This document shows, piece by piece, positions 8,383 to 20,900 of a DNA stretch of 43,988 nucleotides. Position 1 is the first letter of the stretch. The number at the start of each line of letters is the position of its first letter. The stretch comes from a virus. Location: IMG/VR virus record IMGVR_UViG_3300010151_006521, positions 1-43,988 of that record. One strand, 5' to 3'. Below the pieces are notes generated by a model. The model saw nothing but the letters and a program-made list of their open reading frames with translations, was not told the origin of the DNA and did no database searches. Position numbers and translations under genes: made by a program.

Positions 8383-9392
8383 TGCCCTACGGGACTGAAA
8401 GAGAGAGGCTGTCTACTGAGGTCTTCCCAAAAGATGGGTGCATCTGCTGCGCCGGGTTACCCTGCCCTCCGCCAGAATTTTTCATCGAGCAGACCGAAGG
8501 CCTATACCTTGGGTTTCAGGCCAGCCCGGCGGGATTTGACCCCTCAATAGTCAACGCCATGCCCCCGAGCGGGTTTCGTATGCTTTGGCTGACTTATGTG
8601 AACGGTGTCCACCACGACGGCGAGGTGACCACGACTCCCTCCGGGGGGCCTGCCGTTAGCCACACCAAGACCAATGTGATTGATTATGATCAATACATCT
8701 TTTGGCCAGAGGCGATGAGGACCTTGGGAAAGCTGGAAAACCCTACCTCTCCAGAAGCCATCAAGGTTAGCTCTGGATCGGAGGACAATGGGACAAGGTC
8801 TGGAACTTGGGGAGTGGTGGGCGCGGTCGATCCACCGGACATGGAAAGAGGATATTCCTCTAATGGCACCGGGCTTCTAACCTACTCGTCAGGGACGCCT
8901 GCCACGGACACTCATGCGGGAACCACCTTTGCCTCAACTGGAAGCACCACGGAATATCGCGCCGCTGTGTCCGATACTGATTTCCTGCAAGTTGCAACAG
9001 TCATAGTAAATCACTCCCCCGGAGGAGGAGGAACTGCATATGCCGGTAAATACACTATTCAAAAGGGCTTCAAAGACCCACTGCCATTCGTTTACAGGGT
9101 GCGGCTTCCGTTCCCAACTGCCGACAGCCCAATGATGGAGGTCCTCTGGGATGTCGAGTTCAGGGTTGAGGGGGCGGCTGAATACTCCAAGGTGGGGACA
9201 GAAAGCTGGGAGGCAGTTGGGTCTGACGCCTTGAGTCTTGGCCAAGCCTTTATGTGGGAGTATCCAACCCTCGGGGACTTCCGGATCACAAATGTCCGCT
9301 TCAGATGCGGCCCGAGCCAAAGGTTTAAGGATTACGCGGTAGAGACAACAGACGGTCCTATTGCCCTGTCTACAGAAACCGCCTTTGACTAG
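8382..9392 (+). CDS. Plus-strand island gene 2, unknown, beta-rich
   Basis: A 336-residue protein. The first 35 residues contain a Cys cluster (CICCAGLPC) that could bind metal or form disulphides. The rest is Gly/Thr/Ser/Pro-rich with aromatic residues and predicted beta-strands (PLPFVYRVRLPFPTADSPMM, MEVLWDVEFRVEG), similar in feel to fibre or decoration proteins. A PSGG stretch near residue 87 is encoded by CCCTCCGGGGGG, part of a dispersed motif. The gene's TAG overlaps the stop of the convergent small gene on the other strand (9389-9391). The family is unknown to me. Confidence 0.7.
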   Translation: MPYGTERERLSTEVFPKDGCICCAGLPCPPPEFFIEQTEGLYLGFQASPAGFDPSIVNAMPPSGFRMLWLTYVNGVHHDGEVTTTPSGGPAVSHTKTNVIDYDQYIFWPEAMRTLGKLENPTSPEAIKVSSGSEDNGTRSGTWGVVGAVDPPDMERGYSSNGTGLLTYSSGTPATDTHAGTTFASTGSTTEYRAAVSDTDFLQVATVIVNHSPGGGGTAYAGKYTIQKGFKDPLPFVYRVRLPFPTADSPMMEVLWDVEFRVEGAAEYSKVGTESWEAVGSDALSLGQAFMWEYPTLGDFRITNVRFRCGPSQRFKDYAVETTDGPIALSTETAFD

Positions 9393-9676
9393 GAGAGCTT
9401 GGCAGCCACTACGGCTCGCATGATCTTCCCTGATCTAGCCTCACTGTAGGCCCGGTATCCCAAGACCTCGTCGCAAGCCTTTATGACTCCCCTGTTTAGC
9501 TGGGTGGTCAACTGGTCACTATCCGGGTCGTTGACAATGGACTGCGCCTCGTCCCTCCTCTTTTGGATCATGGGAATAAAGTGGTCACTCCACCCTTCCT
9601 CCCTGCACATCCTCTCTACTCTCTCACCTACCTTCTGGGCGCGGTCATACTCTTGCTTCTCTTTGTCGATGCTCAT
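9389..9676 (-). CDS. Small helical protein behind portal, unknown
   Basis: A 95-residue charged, mostly helical protein (EKQEYDRAQKVGERVERMC; MIQKRRDEAQSIV). Its ATG overlaps the portal stop by 4 bp (ATGA), so it is translationally coupled to the portal. Small helical proteins after portal genes are sometimes head-assembly cofactors, but no family is evident. The 3' end meets the convergent plus-strand gene with a 3-base overlap and no terminator between them. Confidence 0.6.
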   Translation of the reverse strand: MSIDKEKQEYDRAQKVGERVERMCREEGWSDHFIPMIQKRRDEAQSIVNDPDSDQLTTQLNRGVIKACDEVLGYRAYSEARSGKIMRAVVAAKLS

Positions 9677-11925
9677 ACTACAGGAGGCTGCTGTCCGGGC
9701 ATATTATCCTGCGTGTTTATGGCCTGAGGATTTCCGCTCCCTCCGGAGGGAGTGCCTTGTGGGGGAATCTGGAAGCCGGGCTGGATAATCTCGTCCACAT
9801 GGGAAACCTGCATTGCCTTTAGCATCTGACGGTAAAGCTGGGCGGTGCGAACCTGTAATTCTGGGGGGAGAGAATAAAACTCAATAACCTTGGCGCTGGC
9901 CTGCTGCGCCTGAACAAGCTCCTGCTCATTCTTGTATCTGGTCATCTCTAGGCGCACATCCATGTCCACCTGCTTATCGACGTTCTCTGGGCCGAATTGC
10001 AGCATTTGCGCCGCCTCGTCCTCTGTATACATGAATGCCTCCCGCACATCGAGATAGGCAAGGGTGTATACGCAGAACTGCTTGAGGAGGTCCTCTAGGC
10101 CATCTTGCAACTGGCTGAGGTAGATGGAGAACATCTCCTGACCGGATCTCTCGATATTCTTGACCCCGGTAGCCAGTTTGGCCGTATCCATCCCGAGCAT
10201 GGCGGCATCGTTCACATGAGAAACTCCGCTCATGTTGATTGCAACCTGCATGAAGAACTCGATCTCCTTGTAGATTTCCCGGCCCTTAACGTCATAGAGC
10301 GGGATGACCTTGAGGATGGTCTCTGGGTCGATGTTACCCTTGGGGGTGTATGTCCTGCCGCCATTAAGCTCCAAGTGGGGGTTCTCTTCTCCCTCCAGAG
10401 TAAGCTCAGGGTTCCAGAAGATGACATTCCCAGAGCGGGACTGAGAGTGGTTCCACCTGTTGACCAAGAGGTCCACTACTTCTTGCAAGGGCTGGAACAC
10501 CTCCATGGTGCCTATCCCGTGCCAGCGCCCCTCTACCCGGTTTACCCGGGTGACATTAAACGGCCTGCGGCCATCAGGGGTCCGGTTTGCAACATAGTCG
10601 TAGAACAAGGGCCTCCGGTTCTTCTTGTCCAGCATGATGACGATGTCCTCCTGAACGCCGTCTTCGTCCGCATCAAAATGGATGTAGACCTCAGCAATCT
10701 CCACGACTGGCTCTCCCTCTAGCCCCGTGTCCGTTTTCCTGTTGTCGTCTTCGGAGTTGACCTTGTCGTGCCCCGAGCTTTCCCCGAGTTCTGGCCTCTC
10801 CTTAGTCCCGAATGCTTTCCTGTTGTCGTCAATGCGAACAAGCTCTTGCAACGACTCGAAAATCTTGGTGGCCGTCTCCCTAGTGGTCTCACCCTCATTA
10901 TCTAGGGCCGAAACATAAAGGGACGCGATTTCGATTGCTGGCTTGTCATACAGGTGGACGCATATGTCGGCCTCTCCAAGGCTTGGCGCGTCGAGGGGGG
11001 CTAAGAAGTCCTTGTAGTAAATAGGCTTGGACTCTGCCCCCCGATACTGGACCTTCTGCCTTGGGACAATCTGCACCTCAAACCTGAGCATTTCCGGGCT
11101 TTCAAGCCCCTCTGGAAGCTGTGTTTCGCCATCCCTAACCAGAATCCAAATGGGATCGCTTACCACCCCGGGGTCCTGCTCGCTCTGGGTCGCCACTTGG
11201 GCCCACTGGTCATCCTCATAGATGTAGTCGGCATCTGCTGCCACAAAGGGAACACCCGCCGAGTCCACCGCGATAGAGGCCTCTTTGTTGAATTGGGTCC
11301 ACTCTTGGCGGTAAATGGTTTTGGAGACCGTCTCCCCCCTGATGATAGCTCCCTCGACGGCGGCCATAATAGCCCCCTTGAGGTCGGCCTCCTTGGCCTT
11401 ATACTTGCAATACTTGTCTGTTACGTCCGCAGGCTCTTCATCGCTTTTGCTCACCGGGTAGGCCCCGAACCATGGCTCGGTCCCAAGGAAGTAGCTAACG
11501 GCGCGGGAAATCTGTTGTTGGGCAATCCTCCTAGACAAGGGAACCGTGAGGTTGGATTCAGCGAAAATCCCCCCGACCAAGTATGCCCTCCAGTCGATCT
11601 GGTTATGGAAGGTCATCTCGTAAAGCTGCCTTTTGCCCATAAAGGACCCAGCGGCCTGCTTTACCGTGTCGTCGTGCCCCCTGCCATACCAGCTCGCTTG
11701 CGACGTTGACCCGCGACCAAGCTCATTCTCAAGGGTAGAGATCCTAGCCATGGCGTGAGTGATCAGGCGGTCCTCCTGCCGCGCAGTAAGTTGCAACGGG
11801 CTGCTAAAGACAACCTTGGGCTTCTCCTTTTCCCCGGCGTTCAGGGGTGGCTTAGGGGCGGTAATCACCTTCTCGGCAACCGCCTGAACTTGGCTTATGG
11901 CGCCAGATTGTCCTTCTTCACTCAT
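9673..11925 (-). CDS. Portal protein
   Basis: A 750-residue protein with the features of large podoviral portals: an early helical/wing part (IDWRAYLVGGIFAESNLTVP), a central beta-rich clip/wing segment, and the diagnostic late region from about residue 550 (AINMSGVSHVNDAAMLGMD, ATGVKNIERSGQEMFSIYLS) leading into the long stem/crown helices. The C-terminal ~60 residues are Gln/Gly/Pro-rich and partly encoded by the CCCTCCGGAGGG palindrome (TPSGGSG). Twelve copies would form the vertex ring for DNA packaging and tail attachment. It is coupled by ATGA overlaps to the giant protein upstream and the small protein downstream, which suggests that portal and giant protein are made together and may assemble together. 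Confidence 0.85.
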   Translation of the reverse strand: MSEEGQSGAISQVQAVAEKVITAPKPPLNAGEKEKPKVVFSSPLQLTARQEDRLITHAMARISTLENELGRGSTSQASWYGRGHDDTVKQAAGSFMGKRQLYEMTFHNQIDWRAYLVGGIFAESNLTVPLSRRIAQQQISRAVSYFLGTEPWFGAYPVSKSDEEPADVTDKYCKYKAKEADLKGAIMAAVEGAIIRGETVSKTIYRQEWTQFNKEASIAVDSAGVPFVAADADYIYEDDQWAQVATQSEQDPGVVSDPIWILVRDGETQLPEGLESPEMLRFEVQIVPRQKVQYRGAESKPIYYKDFLAPLDAPSLGEADICVHLYDKPAIEIASLYVSALDNEGETTRETATKIFESLQELVRIDDNRKAFGTKERPELGESSGHDKVNSEDDNRKTDTGLEGEPVVEIAEVYIHFDADEDGVQEDIVIMLDKKNRRPLFYDYVANRTPDGRRPFNVTRVNRVEGRWHGIGTMEVFQPLQEVVDLLVNRWNHSQSRSGNVIFWNPELTLEGEENPHLELNGGRTYTPKGNIDPETILKVIPLYDVKGREIYKEIEFFMQVAINMSGVSHVNDAAMLGMDTAKLATGVKNIERSGQEMFSIYLSQLQDGLEDLLKQFCVYTLAYLDVREAFMYTEDEAAQMLQFGPENVDKQVDMDVRLEMTRYKNEQELVQAQQASAKVIEFYSLPPELQVRTAQLYRQMLKAMQVSHVDEIIQPGFQIPPQGTPSGGSGNPQAINTQDNMPGQQPPVV
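9737..9752. repeat. CCCTCCGGAGGG palindrome, portal copy
   Basis: A perfect 16-bp palindrome CTCCCTCCGGAGGGAG lies near the 3' end of the portal gene and encodes part of a TPSGGSG linker. Confidence 0.85.
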
Positions 11926-14900
11926 CGCTTATCCTTGAGTTTTTTGTTGAATGTCTTTCTTGCCTCTAATTGGAAGTCGATGTTGCCGTAGGCGATTCCT
12001 CTTGCCGTATCGCTGGCTCTCCTCCGGGCCTTCGAGATGTCGCCAGCAGTTCTAACGGAAATTTGCTCCTCTTGCCAGACCCTTTGATAGGCTCGTTGGA
12101 AGATGTCATATTGCAACGAAGTCATCTTGTGCTTCTGCTTGAGCCCGGTCGCCTCGTCAGTGTAGACGTATGCATTGCTGACACGGGAAGGCATTATAAG
12201 GTCCTCCCTGTAGGGCTCCAACTTCCTCCCTCTGTTGATCATTTGGTCGTAATACTTGGGAGTGTAGGGCTGCTGCCTTGTAATCCACGAACCAAATCCC
12301 CGGGGCCTCTTGAGAAGGTCTCCATATGCGTCCCTTTGTGATCCGGGGGCAAATTTGTTTCTAGGCAGGTCTATGCCAAGCACCTTGCTGTCCATGCTGG
12401 GATACATCTCGTAGAGAAGAAGTTTCCAGACGGGGTTGGCGTCTCCAAGAGAAAGCCTAGCATCGTATGTAAGGTTCCCATCCCTAATAGGCTGCCTGAA
12501 CACGTTGGGGATTAGGAATGTCGCAAATTGCCTCGCGGCCCATTTCTCAGCAGAGATTTTGCCACTAGCTATGCCGAAGGCGTCATTCATCCCCCTCAGC
12601 GAAGTTTTGTCTGTTAGCTGGCCAAAAAGAGTGTCCGTGAATAGTTCGTATCCGGCTTCAGCTATGTTGCGCTCTTTTCTGCCAAGCCTCTTAAATGTCT
12701 TCACCCAGTCTACTGTGGTCCCTAGGGTTATGGCCAACGGATCAATTCGCCCATAGTCGAAGGTGACTCCCTCCTCCCCCTCCGGAGTAACCATCTCCCC
12801 TATCGGGATAGCGCCAAACAGCAATGTCGCATCTCTTTTTATCCGAATCTTAAACGGACCCAGCCCGGCCCTGATGGCCGCCTCCCTCTCTGCTGGAGCG
12901 CCCTTTGTGAACTTGGGCATGGAGCCAGTAATCAGAATTGGCTTCTCCTCGTCATCTTCATCCCCTTCAAACATCGCCAAGATTGCTGCTGCCAAAACGG
13001 TCGAAAGAAGCTGCTGGGATAATTTCCTGATGGATTCTGCCGCCTTGGGGTCTGGGTTTCCTCGGTTTTTGGCTAGATACTGACTGAGCTTAAATGAGTG
13101 GTAGGCTACTGAGAAGGGGTTGGGGATTCTCGCATACCCCTCTCGGACAAGGTTGGCCAACACCCTTGCAAATGGAATTATTGTAATGCGGGTCATCCCG
13201 AGAGCGATTCGCAAGGAGTCCATCTTCGCAACCTCGGTAAGTCTTATCAGGCCGGATTCTGTGACCCTTGAAACTTCCTTGGATGCCCTCAGGCCCTTCT
13301 CTGCGTTTTTGACTTTCTGATCAATTGCGTTAATTGCATAAGCAACCGCATCTCCCACAGACGCCTGTGCCCCTGTAAGATCAGATGGGAGGTCCTTGGT
13401 GAAGACAGAAACATTGGCTTCTTCTGCCGCGAGCGTCCAACTAGAGGAGCCGGGGACGGTCATCTCCCTGTGGATGAACTGCTCTAGTTCAGCGCCCTCA
13501 AGGCCTTTTCCAGTGCCCACCCTATAGGCGATTCCGCCCACATGGGAGCCTGCGACAACGAACCTCATAAACTCGTCCACTCCCATGTTGAACCTAAGGA
13601 TGTTTCTCCCGAAACCGCCAAAGCTGACCTTCCTTTTAGCGCCCTTTTCCCCCAAGGCTCTTCTGGTCAGGGCTGGTCTTTCCCACTGTTTCCCAAACAT
13701 TTTTTCTAGGCCCTGATCGACATAGTCGAGCAAGTGGCCCATTTGGTAGCCACGCACCTCTTCGTGGGTTTCCCCCCTGTATTCCCCTCCCTCAACGCCG
13801 CCTTTTACGAAGGAGTTGAAATAAGCTGTCTCGGTGTCGTAAGCGAGGAATCCTTGGTATATCGCCATGCCAAGATAGGTCTTCATCCCCCTTGCGATAT
13901 ACTTGAACTCTCCCATCTTGGCCGCCTCCGGGTGCTTTGCCAACTTGTTCAAAAGAGACTCTGCCGCCTGCTCCCCAATCATCCTGTATCCCGCGAAGGG
14001 GACGGACATAAGGTTCACAAGAACAGTTTTGGCCGAGAACACGTTCCCATACCAAGACCCGAACGTCCGCGTCACATAGTCAATGTCAATGTCATCAAGG
14101 GATCTGAAGGCGGCCTGAACGTGTATTGGGTTGTTTACATTAAATCCTTTTTGGGCGAGGGCCTTCACGGACGCCTTAAATGATCGGTCTAGGACCTTAT
14201 TGACATCCTGATCGGTTCCGGGCTCCGCCTTTCCGGACAGGGGGGTGCCGCTTGCAAAGGACCCCATGTTGTTCTCGTTATATCCGCGCTTAACCAGCTC
14301 TCTCACCTTGGGCTCCAGAAGACCTCTGAACTTCTCCATGGCCCTTCTTTGCCCGGCCTTAGAGACGCCAGTCGCCGCCTCAATGGCCGCTGCATCAGCC
14401 CCCTCTCTGGCCATTTGCACGACCTTCCGGAATTTGGGGGTTAGCTCTCCAAGGGCCGCCTGATCGGTGGTCGTCCCAATTGCGACCCCGTCATTGGAGG
14501 AGTTGAATATTTCCTCTACAGACATGCCGTCACGACTAAGGACCCGCTTGGATTGCTCCAGCCTGTTGCGTTGCAACTTTTTCAGGTCCTCATCAAAGGC
14601 CGCTTTGCTGGACTTGGGGACACTATACCCCGCGTCCTTCTTTCCCCCGTGCTTCTTTCTTAGGGCCTGCATCTGACCCGGGGGCACCGTATTCATCGCC
14701 ATGCCAAGTGCATACGCCGCTCTTTGTGCCGGGGTCTGGAACGGGTCCCTCATCGAGGTCATCGTTCTTGCAATTTCGCCTCGCAGCTCTTGCAAGGCGT
14801 GGGCAAAGGCCATCACCTTGTCAATTTCAGCTTGGTTTCCAGATGTCAGTGCTTTCTGGAAGTCATCTGCCAGAACCTGCATCGAGGCTATTTGGAACTC

Positions 14901-17900
14901 AGGAGTTCCGGGCTGCCCCAGCTTTTCCGCCGACTCAAAGACCCTCCTCCTGATCTCGTCGTCGCCCTGTGACTTTCTCTCTGCGGAGGCCCCAGTCTTC
15001 CACTGAGGGAAGTTCTGCGCGATGAATGTCTCTTCGTAGATTTCCTGAGAAACGTCATATGCGTTCCGGACCTCTGGGGTTTCCCCCACCTTGGCCCTAG
15101 AGGGGTCGCCCTTGACGACTTTCTCCCCAGCAGCATTCCTAGAGTCTCTTTTCTTGAACAACTTGAGGCGCTCCCGAAGGGTCTTGCCTCTTTTGTCCAT
15201 TCTCCCCTTGGCCCTTTCCGCGCCCTCCTCGGAGTCTTTTGGCCCCCTCTGGAGGGTGGGTCCTACAGTCCCCCCTCCCGTTTCCTGATCGAGGTCATCT
15301 TTCCCCTTATCCGAGACATCTGGCTTTCTAGCGCGATCATCTCCCTTTCTGCTTCTTTGCGGCCTGTCAATTCTAAGGCCGTATCCTTTAGCACCTTGCC
15401 CAGTAATAAATGCCTCCGCCTCTTCTTCATCAAAGTCTTGTTCAAACCTTTCATAGTAGTCGTGTAGTGTGTCTGTTTTCTCTTTTGATTTCCTTCTCAG
15501 GACATCAATATCGTTGGTTCCCAAAATGTCTGCCACCGTTGCAAACCCTTGCAAGGAGGTTGCAAGTCCACCAGCAGAAAACGTGAGCCCCCTTGCAAGC
15601 TCCTGCCCCTCGCTGTTGATGTCTTGATGCAGCCCTTCGTGCAAGGCGACCCCCCCCACCTCGTCCAGAAACAACTGGTATAGGCCTATGTGATAGTTTT
15701 CCTCCACGCCTCCAGCTACCTCAATGATCTCCTCCATGCTATGGGTGTCTCGTACATGCCACAATGTTGACAGCGGATCATGGTAAATGACGGTAGGGGG
15801 GGCATTCATCGGCTGGTCAGCCTTGGTCTGCTCGTCTGTAATATACGATATAGGAAGGTGAAGTCCGTATGCGTTGGTCCCAACTGCAAACCCGGCAAAT
15901 CCCGCCCTGCCAAATTGCTCGTTACTTTGGTATCTCGTCGCGAGATACTTCAGGACCCTTCCTTGGACCTGATAGTAATCCTCTGCAATATCGGCAACCA
16001 GTGGGTCAGTCGCGAACTCTTCAACAAGTTCGGAGTCAAGAGTCCCCGACAAATCTAGAAAATGAAACTCGCCGGGAACGGCTGCGTCTCTGGGATCTTG
16101 CCCCCACTCCTTGACGGCGGCGTACCGAGCAAACTTTTCCGCCTCCACGCCATACTGCTCTTCATTGCGCCACGGCCTGCGAATAAGAGCAGTGTCCCCT
16201 CTGCGGTCTATCCACTTCTGACGCCTTTGGATGTAAGCCATTTGGGACAGCTTGCCCATGAATAGCTCGATTTCGTCTTTGACCTCTTTCGAGACAGAGT
16301 TTCTGTCGAGGCTAAACGGGTAACCTGCCTCCCCGGCGTCAACTTTCGATCTTATATTGATCGCAATGCCACTAACTGGGACAAGGGCCTCCTGATCCAC
16401 GCCAACAGCAAAATTTTCTTCAAATTGATAGATTGTTCTATTGAGTATTTTGCCCGTAACCGCGTTGCTTTGATGCTTCTTGTCCCCGTCCTTCGCGAGA
16501 ATTTCTATCTCAAACAGGTCCGTTTCAATGTTCCCGTCCTCAATCACGACCCAGTCTTCGTCAGGATAACTCGCTTCGTGCGCCGCGTATCCACTGGGCT
16601 TCCATCTCGCTATGCCAGCGAAATCACTAATCGATGGCCCCTTTAGCGCCCCGCTCCAATCTGTCTCAATTTGTTTGATGATTGGGCCGCCGGGACCGGG
16701 GAAGTTCTCCTGAATACGTTCTTTATGTGCCTCGATTCCAGCAATGACGTATTTCCTTGTTATCTCTAGTGCCGCCTCTGGCGAGTAGTCATCAAACCAA
16801 CTCCTCGGGGAAAGGCCGGGGTCTATGGGGGTGCTCGCGGGAGAAGTCGCCCCTTGTTCTACATACCCGGCGTCCTCGTATTCCCTCCCGACCCTGAGTG
16901 TGGGAGTTAGCTTTGCCGCGCCCTCTACAAAGGCAGTGGCGTTAGTCCAACCCCTCCCCCACTTTTCGTTAGCCTTGTCATTCGCATTCGGGAATCCCAA
17001 AACATATGCCGTCCCCGTGTCGCCACCCTCAGGGGCATGGCTCACGGTCAACTTCATGCCCGGAAGGATTTCTGTTTCGTTCCCGGGCTCCAGCATATTT
17101 TCTGGAGTTTCTATTCTCCCACGGGTTAAGTAATCCTCGTATGCGCCGGGGCCTAGTTCCAGTTGCGTCAGAATCCTCTCGCCTTTTTCGTTTTCGTTGA
17201 TCGTGGACACCCTGACATTGTTGGGGCCCATCAGGAAAACGAGCTTTGCAATCCCAAACCCGCCGCCTTCTCCAACGCCCTTGCCCGAAACGAAGGCAGG
17301 GAGGAATTTCGTCCATACAAGTTCAGGAGACATTCCCACCCCATTGTCGGACATCGCGAATAGATTCCCTGCATAGGCGTCTCCATTCTTGTCCACCAAT
17401 TGCACCTTGCCACTGTCTTGCCACGCGAACCCTCCCTGATTGACCAAAATCGTGGGGTGGTAGGCCTCAAACCCTTTGGGGAAATCTCCAAAGTCAGCAC
17501 TTGCCTTCCAGTTTCTGACCATGTTTTCCACAAGGACCTCGTCTTGAATACCCGCCTTCAGAGCATCTGCGCGAACAAACTCTTCTATCCTATCGTGCAA
17601 CTTGGCCTCTTCTGCGGCCTTCTTCTTCATGACGGCATCCACAGAGTTCTGGAAAAGCTCTTTGCCCAAAGTCCCAGTGGGGTCGGTGCCATACATATTG
17701 GCGCCAACCAGCTTCAACATTCTCTTTATGTCGAAGGTGGAGGACTCCTTCAGGTCCGCTGGCTTGTCTGCGTCAGCGTCATCAATTCCTCGCTGCAATG
17801 CCGGGGCATTGATGCGCGGCACGATCTTCCTGAAGTCAGCCTCCAGTTGCTTGTCTAGTTTTCGGGACTTCAGGAATTCCCCCAGATGGGTGGGCCACGT

Positions 17901-20900
17901 TAATTGGTCATGAAAGCGCCCCCAGTGACGCCCGATCATGAGATCAAATGCAACGGCCTTCCCGTTCTCTATTGTGAAATTATTCGACCCTGCGTCACCA
18001 ATGCTCAGATCCTCTGAGGGATCGTAAAAATTATATGCGTCAATAGGGATCATCCCTATATCGATCATATGCAATACCAGTTTCCCCTGCTTGAGGACCT
18101 TGCCCTTGCGCTCTAGGCTTTCATAGTCGGGAGCTACGGGCCCCAACACATCCGAGTCTTCTTGCGAGTATGGCTGCCTGACATGTGCATGGAGCTTTCC
18201 GTTCTTAACTATGAACCCAAGAAGCTCGTATGTCGCTTCGGGGAAATAGTGGTTGTGCCATATAAGCCTATTGAAATACTCCAAGAAGGAATCGTCGCCA
18301 TGGAATACCTTCTCTACATACTTCCCCTTGTGGATAACCCAGTTCTCGTATCCACCCATCCCCACCGCTGCATGGTCGTGGAAAAATCGAGCCGAATCGT
18401 TGATGAGGTCATTATCCTTTGCCCATCGCTTCAGGAGCTTCCCTTCGACCTTTTTGACCCCCGGGTAGGCATACATTCTGGTTTTGGGGTCAACCCCCGC
18501 CGCCCTCAGGACCCCATTAAACGCTTCGTCTGTTTCGTAAAGTCCTCTAAGGTGGGCGTAGGCTTCTTCGCCCGACTTGCCGATAGTTCCGAGGCTCTTT
18601 TCAAGGACTTCTTGTGACGGTCCCGCCTCCGTTTGGCGAATTCCCGTGATGGTGAGTTCCTTCTCGCGCTGAAGGGTGGGGGTGCTTTGTCCTCGTCCTC
18701 GTCCTCGGGGCCCCTTAGTTCTTGGAGCGCGACCCGTGGCAGGGACCAGTCTAGTCCCATCTTTTTGAGGCTTCTCTGCACCCTTTTTAGTTTCTGGATC
18801 TCGCTTTCCGACAAACCATTCAGGATAGAGGGATCGACTTCTCCCGGTGATGATTTTTCTTGCTCTGGCATTGCTGTTATTCTGCCACGTTTTGGTGGCC
18901 TCAGCTAGATGATTCGGTTTTTTTTCTCCGCTGGGATGGATAAGGCGGATTCCCTCCCAAGCGATTGACTGCATTTGCCGTGGCTGGATACCCCTGCGGC
19001 GAGCGGCCTCTCTGTATGCATCAGCATACAAATGATACAGCCCCGAAACTCCCTCAACTGCCGAGCCTGCCGCTCCCTTGCCGCCGAAGTTGTGTTCCAC
19101 CGCAAGTGCTGTTATCCCCCACGGCATCAAGTGCGCTGCCGCCACCGCGTGAGTGTCCATGGTGACATCTCCCATCGGGCTATTAGGCGCGACTATGTTG
19201 TTAAAGAAACTCCGGACCTTGTGTTCGGCTCCGAGAATCCTGTTAAGGTTTTCAAGGCTCCCATTCTTTAGAATTGAAATTGCATCTGCAAGTTGGGCGG
19301 CAGACCCCCAGCCATGCGTCGAGGGGGTTCCTTCTTCCCCGGATCGCAATTGAGCTTGTGTGGGGCTGTTTCTTTGGACATGCAAAATATCCCCCTCCGG
19401 GGTCATCACATCGTATTCGGCCCCCCAGTGGTGATCAGCCAGCAATCTCAGGGCCCACGCTTGAGCTTCCGCGTCTATTTTCCCTAGCTGGTTGATGGTG
19501 TAACCATAAAGGCCCTCCATGATCACACGCCTATCATCCCTCTTCATCTCATCAAGCCTCCTGTTATAGGCTTGCCGCAGTGATGTTTGCCTCGGCGTCT
19601 CGCCATCACGCACTTTCTTCCTTGCCGACGGTGCCGCCTGCGCCTTGGCGATCATTCTCTCTATGGCTTCCCCATGAACCTTGGGGTCTATCGCCTCGTT
19701 CCGGTTATTCGCCCAAATATCAATAACCTTCTTGGCCTGTGCCGCGTTCTTGAACCAGTTATTCTTCGGGGAAAGAGATGCAATGACGCCAGCAACCTGA
19801 ACCTTGGTGTATCCGTATCTCTTTGCTAGGCGATTTGCAAGTTTGCTGGCCCCGTCATACCAATGCGATGCCCTTTCTCTTACTTCCGTTGGCAGGGCGT
19901 CATGAACGGCCAAGATATTTTCGACCATCCACTCAATTGCCTTTTCTCTCTTTCTGTGCGGATTCTTCTCTGACCGAATGCTTTGCGGGAGATGATCGTA
20001 ATCAAACGACTTCATGTGCGCCGTCAGGAGTTCCTCGCTCACCGACGCTATGCCAATGTTACTGCTGGCGTCCCGGCGCTTTCTGGAGGTCGTCGCCGTT
20101 TTCCTTGCAGTCCCAACGCGGAACCTGTCATTGCTTGCATTGGGCTTGGATGCGGCTGATTTCTGGAGGGAGAGACCGGATGTCAGCCTGCCTCTGATGG
20201 ACTCCCACTCTGCCCCAAGATCAATTCCTGCGTAGAACTTGCCATCATGCTCAATAACCTTGGCGGAATTTCCATATATGGGCTTGTAGAGGTTTTCTAC
20301 CAGCTTCTCGGCGGCGGCGCGTTTCTTGAATCCGGTTTGAGGCCTGCCATTAGGAAGCGCGAGGACCAAGTCCCTTTCGTCTACCGCAATGGCTCCATTG
20401 AGAAGATTTCTGTGTAACCGGGATACTAGCTCGGCATCAGCCCCCAAGGAATTCCCAACGATTTCGTTGTCTGCAAATAGCTCGGCAAAGGCTACTCTCG
20501 CCTCGTCAGTGAGCTTATACCCTCCCTCCTTGGTTACGTCCTTATAGATGGCGTAAATGGCTGGGGCTAAGGTTGAAAAAGCTCCCTGTAGACCCGGTTC
20601 CGGAGACTTGCCTTCCTGCAAGAAGGCCTCAAGCCCTTCTGCCATTGTCTCGATAGGCCTTGAGGGATTGACCTCCTCTGCCCATGCGTTCATTTTGGCG
20701 GCATTTTGGGGCCCGATAGCCGCATCTAGAAGACTTCCTCTGGACGCGGGGTCCTGAATCTTCTGCAACACATGAACGAACTCATGCAGAAGAGTGGACG
20801 CGTCGCCTTTTTCAGAAAGGCCAATGTAAACCCTAGAGCCAGCGGGGTCTGCTTCGGCTATCCCCTTTACTTCAAGTTCGCTCTTGGCCCTTGTCTTCCG

